From: JBBRSL01 sp038245435
Lineage (GTDB): Bacteria; Patescibacteriota; Saccharimonadia; Saccharimonadales; CAIOMD01
NCBI GenBank assembly: GCA_038245435.1
Contig: JBBRSL010000007.1
Coordinates: 1-34,267 of the forward strand
Reading direction: 5' to 3'
Length of the DNA stretch: 34,267 bases
The position numbers and the translations under genes are program-made. Position 1 is the stretch's first letter. The number at the start of each line of letters is the position of its first letter. Shown here in pieces: positions 30,067-34,267 of the stretch. The notes below the pieces were generated by a model that was not told the DNA's origin, did no database searches, and was given only the letters and a program-made list of their open reading frames with translations.

Positions 30067-30657
30067 CTAGAGGTTTCTGTTCATCGAATTACGTACTGAG
30101 CCTGCCTGGCCAGTTTCAATCAAGAATTCGTCTTTTGCATTCAAAATTATTTTGGCAATTCTTGCGGGTTGTGGTGCATAGTTGAAAATAAAGTTAACCT
30201 GTTCACCGGCCGTTTCAATCTTTATTGTGCCAAATCCAAATACTTGAGCAAGAACCCCTTTTTGTACACTCGTAACGTCTTCAACGTTGGCGAGTGAAAT
30301 CTGCGATATTTTACGCGTAAAGACCCCACCCTGTTGAACCTGAACTACGTTTTTGGTAGTAACCGTTAGACGGCTTTGCTGATATACATAAGTCGCAATA
30401 ATCATCGCTATTATTAAAAAAATACCAACGACTATAGAGATAAGCGCGATTAAAGAATAGACCTGGGCGCTCGTGCCAAAAGAATCAGGTAAAAATACGG
30501 TGACCGTAAAAAAAGCAGCGACTATGCCAAATAAGCATAAAAGATAAATCGCAACAATACCGAATGGATGCTGACGTGCATCACACAAAATTTGCTCGTT
30601 GTTTTCAAGAGATTCAAGCGTTCTGAGCTGGGTAGTTTCTTGTAGTGACTTCGTCAT
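30067..30657 (-). CDS. PH-domain (bPH2/DUF304) membrane protein
   Basis: This 196-residue protein has two adjacent membrane segments (about 32-52 and 65-90), then a bacterial PH domain of the YdbS/YdbT type. The PH domain contains YQQSRLTVTTKNVVQVQQGGVFTRK and ANVEDVTSVQKG, with VFGFGTIKIETAG following. Such proteins are membrane-associated with no known enzyme activity. A TATAAT lies 8 nt before the ATG at 30657, so it has its own promoter after ruvB. The C-terminus is basic (RNSMNRNL). Confidence 0.8.
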   Translation of the reverse strand: MTKSLQETTQLRTLESLENNEQILCDARQHPFGIVAIYLLCLFGIVAAFFTVTVFLPDSFGTSAQVYSLIALISIVVGIFLIIAMIIATYVYQQSRLTVTTKNVVQVQQGGVFTRKISQISLANVEDVTSVQKGVLAQVFGFGTIKIETAGEQVNFIFNYAPQPARIAKIILNAKDEFLIETGQAGSVRNSMNRNL

Positions 30658-30665
30658 CTAACTGT

Positions 30666-30671
30666 ATTATA
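30666..30671 (-). promoter_or_regulatory. -10 box of the PH-domain gene
   Basis: TATAAT lies 8 nt before the ATG at 30657. Confidence 0.5.
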
Positions 30672-30722
30672 TAGCACGTGTGACTAAAATCAGTTCCTTA
30701 AGGCTAATTATTTAAGGACTAC

Positions 30723-31760
30723 CTATAACAGGCTAGATTGATCAGTTGCCGTTGGCTGTTTTTTACCAAGATGCTTATAGGCCTTAGGCGTAACCTTGCG
30801 ACCTCTTGGTGTTCTCTCGAGTAAACCAATCTGCATAAGATATGGCTCGTAAAAATCCTCTATAGTGCTGCGTTCTTCGCTGGTAAGCGCCGCGAGTGTC
30901 TCAACACCGACTGGCCCACCATTGTGGCTATCAATAATCGCTGATAAGATCATACGATCCGCTGGGTCGAGACCTAAGTCGTCAATCTCGAGCATAATAA
31001 GCGCTTTATGGGCAATTTCTGTGTCAATAATGCCATCACCGTTTACATCCGCATAGTCGCGAACTCGCTTGAGCAGCCTGTTAGCTATACGAGGCGTCAA
31101 CCGTGCACGCTTGGCAATAATTTCAGCGGCATCGGGGCTCGTTTTGATATCCAGAATATTGGCCGAACGATGGATAATCTGTGAAATTTGAGTTGGGCTA
31201 TAAAATTCCAGCCTATGGACCAGCCCAAATCTATCTCGAAGAGGCGCAGCCAGTGATCCGGCCCGTGTTGTTGCGCCAATAATCGTAAATTTAGGCAAAT
31301 CAAGTCGTAGGCTGCGCGCGCTAGGCCCCTTACCCAACATAATATCGAGTTTAAAATCTTCCATGGCGCTATAGAGTACTTCTTCAACATTGCGATTTAA
31401 GCGATGAATTTCATCAATGAATAGTATATCTCCATCTTGCAGGTTCGTGAGTAAGCTGGCAAGATCACCCGCCCTCTCAACTGCCGGGCCGCTGGTAATA
31501 CGAATCTGAGCGCCCATTTCATTGGCGATAACACTCGCCATCGTTGTCTTGCCAAGGCCCGGAGGACCATAGAGCAAAACATGATCAACCGGTTCACCGC
31601 GTTTTTTCGCCGCATCAATTGCCAACTTTAAATTGAGTTTGAGCCGATCTTGGCCAATATAATTTTCAAAATCTTTTGGACGAAGCGTATTTTCGTTCTG
31701 CTCTTCAACAACCGCGCTGTCATCGTGAAGTGGTAATGGGTCGACGAGTCGTTCTATCAT
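30723..31760 (-). CDS. ruvB: RuvB Holliday-junction branch-migration helicase
   Basis: This 345-residue AAA+ motor forms hexamers that pull DNA through the RuvA-bound junction. It has Walker A GPPGLGKTT (about 65-73), Walker B ILFIDEIHR (about 112-120), sensor GATTRAGSL (about 160-170) with RDRFG, and the C-terminal winged helix ending FYEPYLMQIGLLERTPRGR. Full length. The ATG overlaps the ruvA stop by 4 bp. Confidence 0.97.
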   Translation of the reverse strand: MIERLVDPLPLHDDSAVVEEQNENTLRPKDFENYIGQDRLKLNLKLAIDAAKKRGEPVDHVLLYGPPGLGKTTMASVIANEMGAQIRITSGPAVERAGDLASLLTNLQDGDILFIDEIHRLNRNVEEVLYSAMEDFKLDIMLGKGPSARSLRLDLPKFTIIGATTRAGSLAAPLRDRFGLVHRLEFYSPTQISQIIHRSANILDIKTSPDAAEIIAKRARLTPRIANRLLKRVRDYADVNGDGIIDTEIAHKALIMLEIDDLGLDPADRMILSAIIDSHNGGPVGVETLAALTSEERSTIEDFYEPYLMQIGLLERTPRGRKVTPKAYKHLGKKQPTATDQSSLL

Positions 31761-32338
31761 CGCGAGCCGCCTTTTAGCGCTAAGCTGACTCTTTCTTCGA
31801 CACTCAGTGCATTATCAATTCCTGCGAGTAACTCACTCGCTGTTTGTGTCGGATACCCAAGCGCCACGAGTGCCGCATGCGCATCATCGTTAACACTGCT
31901 CGGTGTACTCAAAAATGACGTCGCATCGCTGCTAACCATCAAGCCAACTTTATCTTTAAGATCTACTACTACCCGCTCTGCAACTTTTTTGCCGACGCCA
32001 TTGGCTGCCTGCAAGTATTTAACATTACCCTCAGCAATTGCCAGTCGAACTTCATTGGCGCTGCCAACGCTCAAAAGAGCTAGCGCCATTTTCGGCCCGA
32101 CTCCGTTTACGCTCAAAAGCTTTTCAAACAATTTTTTCGTTTCTAACGAGGTAAAGCCAAATAAGTCATGACTTTGTTCGCGAATATGCTCATAGACGTA
32201 GACTTTAACGGTATTATTTGGCGCCAATAAACTTGCATCTTCGTTGGTGACCCATAAGCCATAGCCAACACCAGCTACATCAAGCACCACTACATCATCA
32301 ATTCGTTCGGCAACTGTGCCACTAAGCGTCGCAATCAT
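31757..32338 (-). CDS. ruvA: RuvA Holliday-junction binding protein
   Basis: This 193-residue protein has an N-terminal OB-fold (MIATLSGTVAERIDD), two helix-hairpin-helix motifs (LLSVNGVGPKMALALLS and ANGVGKKVAERVVVDL), and domain III at the C-terminus (about 145-193) that contacts RuvB. Although it follows ruvC, it has its own extended -10 8 nt before the ATG. Confidence 0.96.
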   Translation of the reverse strand: MIATLSGTVAERIDDVVVLDVAGVGYGLWVTNEDASLLAPNNTVKVYVYEHIREQSHDLFGFTSLETKKLFEKLLSVNGVGPKMALALLSVGSANEVRLAIAEGNVKYLQAANGVGKKVAERVVVDLKDKVGLMVSSDATSFLSTPSSVNDDAHAALVALGYPTQTASELLAGIDNALSVEERVSLALKGGSR

Positions 32339-32346
32339 TAGTTATG

Positions 32347-32355
32347 AGTATATCA
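32347..32355 (-). promoter_or_regulatory. Extended -10 of ruvA
   Basis: TGA-TATACT lies 8 nt before the ATG at 32338, in the gap after ruvC. It shares CTGATATACTCATA with the promoter of the HTH gene. Confidence 0.55.
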
Positions 32356-32365
32356 GTTTAGGCCC

Positions 32366-32848
32366 TTAGAGGTGAGCAATTAACGGTGCGGTCGCAAATG
32401 TGAGCGCCGCCGCAAGTGCGTCAGCGCAGTCGTCGGGCTTTGGGATTGTCTTTAGCTTTAGACTCACGCGTACCATTTCTTGTATCTGATGCTTATCGGC
32501 GCGGCCATAACCGGTGAGTGCCTGTTTTATCTGCAATGGCGTATATTCGATAATTTTTACGCCTGCCTGCACGCCACTCAACATTATGACGCCACGCGCA
32601 TGGCTTACAGACATGGCTGTTGTCACGTTTTTTGCAAAGAACAACTTTTCAATCACCATATACTCTGGCTTCGTTTCGGCAATAATTTCTTGGAGGCTTT
32701 CAAATATCGTCTGTAGTCGCAACTCTAAATCTTGATGTGCTGGGGTGCGAATAACTCCAGCATCCACCATTACATGGTTTCGTCCATCACTGTCAATCAC
32801 TCCAAAACCAACAATTCCCGTACCCGGGTCTATGCCCAGGATACGCAT
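32366..32848 (-). CDS. ruvC: RuvC Holliday-junction resolvase
   Basis: This 160-residue RNase-H-fold nuclease resolves Holliday junctions. Its four acidic catalytic positions are present: Asp7 (GIDPGTG), Glu67 (VIEKLFF), and Asp140 and Asp143 (PDDCADAL). The LTGYGRADKHQI stretch is typical. It starts 1 nt after the yebC stop. Confidence 0.96.
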   Translation of the reverse strand: MRILGIDPGTGIVGFGVIDSDGRNHVMVDAGVIRTPAHQDLELRLQTIFESLQEIIAETKPEYMVIEKLFFAKNVTTAMSVSHARGVIMLSGVQAGVKIIEYTPLQIKQALTGYGRADKHQIQEMVRVSLKLKTIPKPDDCADALAAALTFATAPLIAHL

Positions 32849-32849
32849 G

Positions 32850-33575
32850 TTACAGCTCTACGCCTTCAGCGATATCAAAGTTAGTATGCGTTGCGACAAC
32901 GTCATTCAACTCATCAAGCGTATCCATAAGATTCATAATCTTTTGTGCGACAGAGGCATCAGTTATTTCAATCGTGTTATTTGGCACATAGGTCAGTTCT
33001 GCTTCAGCAACTTCAAAGCCGGCTTCGTTAATGGCGGTACGTACTTTTGCCAGTTCTTTTGCTTCGGTATAGACAATAAGTTCACCCGCTTCTTCGATGG
33101 CATCTTCTGCTCCAGCGTCCAAGATAGCCAGAATCGCATCATCACCACTGGCTTTTACACGAATAATACCCTTGCGACTAAACTGAAAAGCGACTGCTCC
33201 CGCTTCGGCAATGTTGCCACCTTTTTTGGCAAATGCGTGTTTAACCTCTGGATACGTGCGATTTAAATTATCGGTTGCACACTCTACTAAAATTCCAACA
33301 CCACCAGGTCCATAGCCTTCGTACATGACTTCGTGAAGTTGTGCTGCATTTTTATCGGCAACACGCGCTATAGCACGCTCTACGTTGCTCATAGGCATGT
33401 TCGCAGCTTTGGCTTTCTCTATAGCCATGGCAAGTGTCGGGTTCATCGCCGGGTCAGTGCCACCGCGTGCCGCAACGGCAATTTGATTACCAATACGCGT
33501 GAATACCGCGCCGCGCTTAGCGTCTGCTGCGCCTTTGGCGCGTTTGATTGTTGACCATTTGGAATGTCCGGACAT
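32850..33575 (-). CDS. yebC: YebC/PmpR-family protein
   Basis: This 241-residue protein begins MSGHSKWSTIKRAKGAADA, the diagnostic N-terminus. The acidic central part contains YEGYGPGGVGILVECATDN and FAKKGGNIAEAGAVAFQF, both conserved. Family members act as transcription regulators, and YebC proteins have also been linked to relief of ribosome stalling at proline stretches. Placement before ruvC is a common arrangement. AAAGGTG precedes the ATG. Confidence 0.95.
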   Translation of the reverse strand: MSGHSKWSTIKRAKGAADAKRGAVFTRIGNQIAVAARGGTDPAMNPTLAMAIEKAKAANMPMSNVERAIARVADKNAAQLHEVMYEGYGPGGVGILVECATDNLNRTYPEVKHAFAKKGGNIAEAGAVAFQFSRKGIIRVKASGDDAILAILDAGAEDAIEEAGELIVYTEAKELAKVRTAINEAGFEVAEAELTYVPNNTIEITDASVAQKIMNLMDTLDELNDVVATHTNFDIAEGVEL

Positions 33576-33606
33576 ATTACACCTTTACTTTGTACTTGTT
33601 AGTACC

Positions 33607-33615
33607 AGTATAACA
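33607..33615 (-). promoter_or_regulatory. Extended -10 of yebC
   Basis: TGT-TATACT gives a leader of about 25 nt, long enough for the AAAGGTG ribosome site. Confidence 0.6.
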
Positions 33616-33777
33616 GATTGAGACCAGCCGCTTAATCTTTGCAAAGCATCAATGCCAAAAGCTCGAGCGACGCTACCAGTTACATAATTCAAAATAACTT
33701 CTCGTATTTCGCTTAGAATAGAAGCTCTCACTTCATAGACTCATTAAGCGCACTAGATTCCTAGTAATTTTGCTATC
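33616..33777. other. Intergenic stretch with a doubtful small ORF
   Basis: The 202-bp gap between yebC and the GH25-like gene holds the yebC promoter. It also holds a minus-strand 48-codon frame (33585-33731, GTG start) whose product would end SVILVLTSTK. I see no ribosome site or known motif for it, and a frame of this length can arise by chance. Confidence 0.2.
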
Positions 33778-34267
33778 CTATATACAAGAGTGGTTGTTGT
33801 CTAAACCTTTAACAACGTACTGTGTTAAAGATATATAACCACCCGAAGTGAGCGGAGCGACGCTGCAGTTACTTTTTGCGTTAGCGAGGCTTGAACCACT
33901 TGGTCGCCAATTAGCTAATCCGCGTAAATTACTCGTTAAGCTTATATTGTTACCGGTAATAGCGGTCCACTGAGCGGCAGTTGAATACAGGCCAATAGTG
34001 GCGCCCTTTAACTGATAATAAGAACCGAAACCCTCAATTGCTGCGGTATTACGTATCAGAGCCTCAGTACTACCTGATTGCCAAGAATTCATGGTCTCAA
34101 CATCAAGCCACCATACATATTTTGACGTATCGCTAATCAAACCCTTACTCGCAGCAGCGCTTTTGAAAACGCTTTCTGTATAAATTGAGCGGTTCCAACC
34201 ATAAAGCCATGAACATACCTTGTCGTTTTGGCCAGCACAAGTATTGCCATAAGGATTAGCTGGAAGA
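33778..34267 (-). CDS. C-terminal part of secreted GH25-like protein (5' partial)
   Basis: The frame is open to the right window edge, so the start lies outside; the internal TTG at 34140 is not a start. The visible 163 residues include SWLYGWNRS, then YVWWLDVETMNSW, GLYSTAAQWTAITG and a C-terminal GGYISLTQYVVKGLDNN. The LDVE strand and the GxYS-QW stretch resemble glycoside hydrolase family 25 (lysozyme-like muramidase) folds, where the D-x-E acids are catalytic. Four or five cysteines suggest secretion and disulfides. It could act in cell-wall remodelling or on a host wall; the missing N-terminus prevents a firm call. Confidence 0.6.
   Translation of the reverse strand, partial: LPANPYGNTCAGQNDKVCSWLYGWNRSIYTESVFKSAAASKGLISDTSKYVWWLDVETMNSWQSGSTEALIRNTAAIEGFGSYYQLKGATIGLYSTAAQWTAITGNNISLTSNLRGLANWRPSGSSLANAKSNCSVAPLTSGGYISLTQYVVKGLDNNHSCI

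Noticed and set aside
30694..30717. TCCTTAA/TTAAGGA hairpin between ruvB and the PH gene
   Set aside because: It is a weak AT-rich stem with a 9-nt loop and no T-run on the minus strand, so it is not a convincing terminator.
33585..33731. 48-codon minus-strand ORF upstream of yebC
   Set aside because: It has no ribosome site, promoter or family match; length is within chance and it contains the yebC promoter.

Overview
This window looks like a piece of a Candidatus Saccharibacteria (TM7, Patescibacteria/CPR) chromosome. The grounds are the gene content: a short N-terminal-half-only TsaB, a complete recA/ruvABC repair set, a gram-positive-like ribonuclease Y-YmdB pair, a non-retractile-looking type IV pilus locus with tiny accessory genes, and large secreted Ser/Thr/Gly-rich surface proteins with no outer-membrane export genes. 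The assignment is inferred from protein families and gene style; no rRNA is present to confirm it. Base composition looks even throughout, and I see no insertion sequence, prophage or CRISPR array.

Layout. 1-1251: the nearly complete end of a divergent MurA-like enolpyruvyl transferase. It is followed by a bidirectional terminator shared with a tRNA-Gly(UCC) of unusual elbow sequence, then an HTH/LAGLIDADG-like gene. 2118-4362: tRNA-Arg(UCU), an SGNH hydrolase plus acyltransferase-3 pair, and tRNA-His(GUG). 4409-5456: a PGPGW-like membrane protein and a dolichol/phytol-kinase-like CTP-transferase homologue, convergent. 5493-13283 (minus): a surface locus. In transcription order it encodes a PKD/Ig anchor protein with a lysine tail, two related WxL-like secreted proteins, two paralogous DUF916-like membrane-anchored proteins, a tail-fibre-like secreted protein and a small anchored protein. 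13422-13497: tRNA-Pro(UGG). 13564-15896: ymdB and rny; ymdB appears to start at ATT. 16057-17312: a divergent ZIP transporter/Fur-Zur regulator pair with a shared palindromic operator. 17343-20917: tsaE-tsaB, a PRC-barrel gene, and recA-ydjM-like-recX. 21057-30062 (plus): type IV pilus genes pilB, pilC, major pilin, three minor pilins, pilM, pilN, pilO and a small PilP-like gene. 30067-33575 (minus): a PH-domain membrane protein, ruvB, ruvA, ruvC and a YebC/PmpR regulator. 33778-34267: the C-terminal end of a secreted GH25-like protein that runs off the window.

How it fits together. Two surface systems dominate: the pilus (assembly ATPase, platform, MNO(P) alignment complex and pilins, with no PilT, PilD or secretin in the window) and the WxL/DUF916-like surface complex with a fibre-like adhesin. 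Both suit an episymbiont that must attach to a host. Regulation seems to rely on TATACT/TATAAT/TACAAT -10 boxes, several of them extended (TGN), lying only 6-12 nt upstream of start codons. Many mRNAs are therefore probably leaderless, whereas a few genes (major pilin, the 344-residue surface protein, recA, rny, yebC, ymdB) have clear Shine-Dalgarno sequences.
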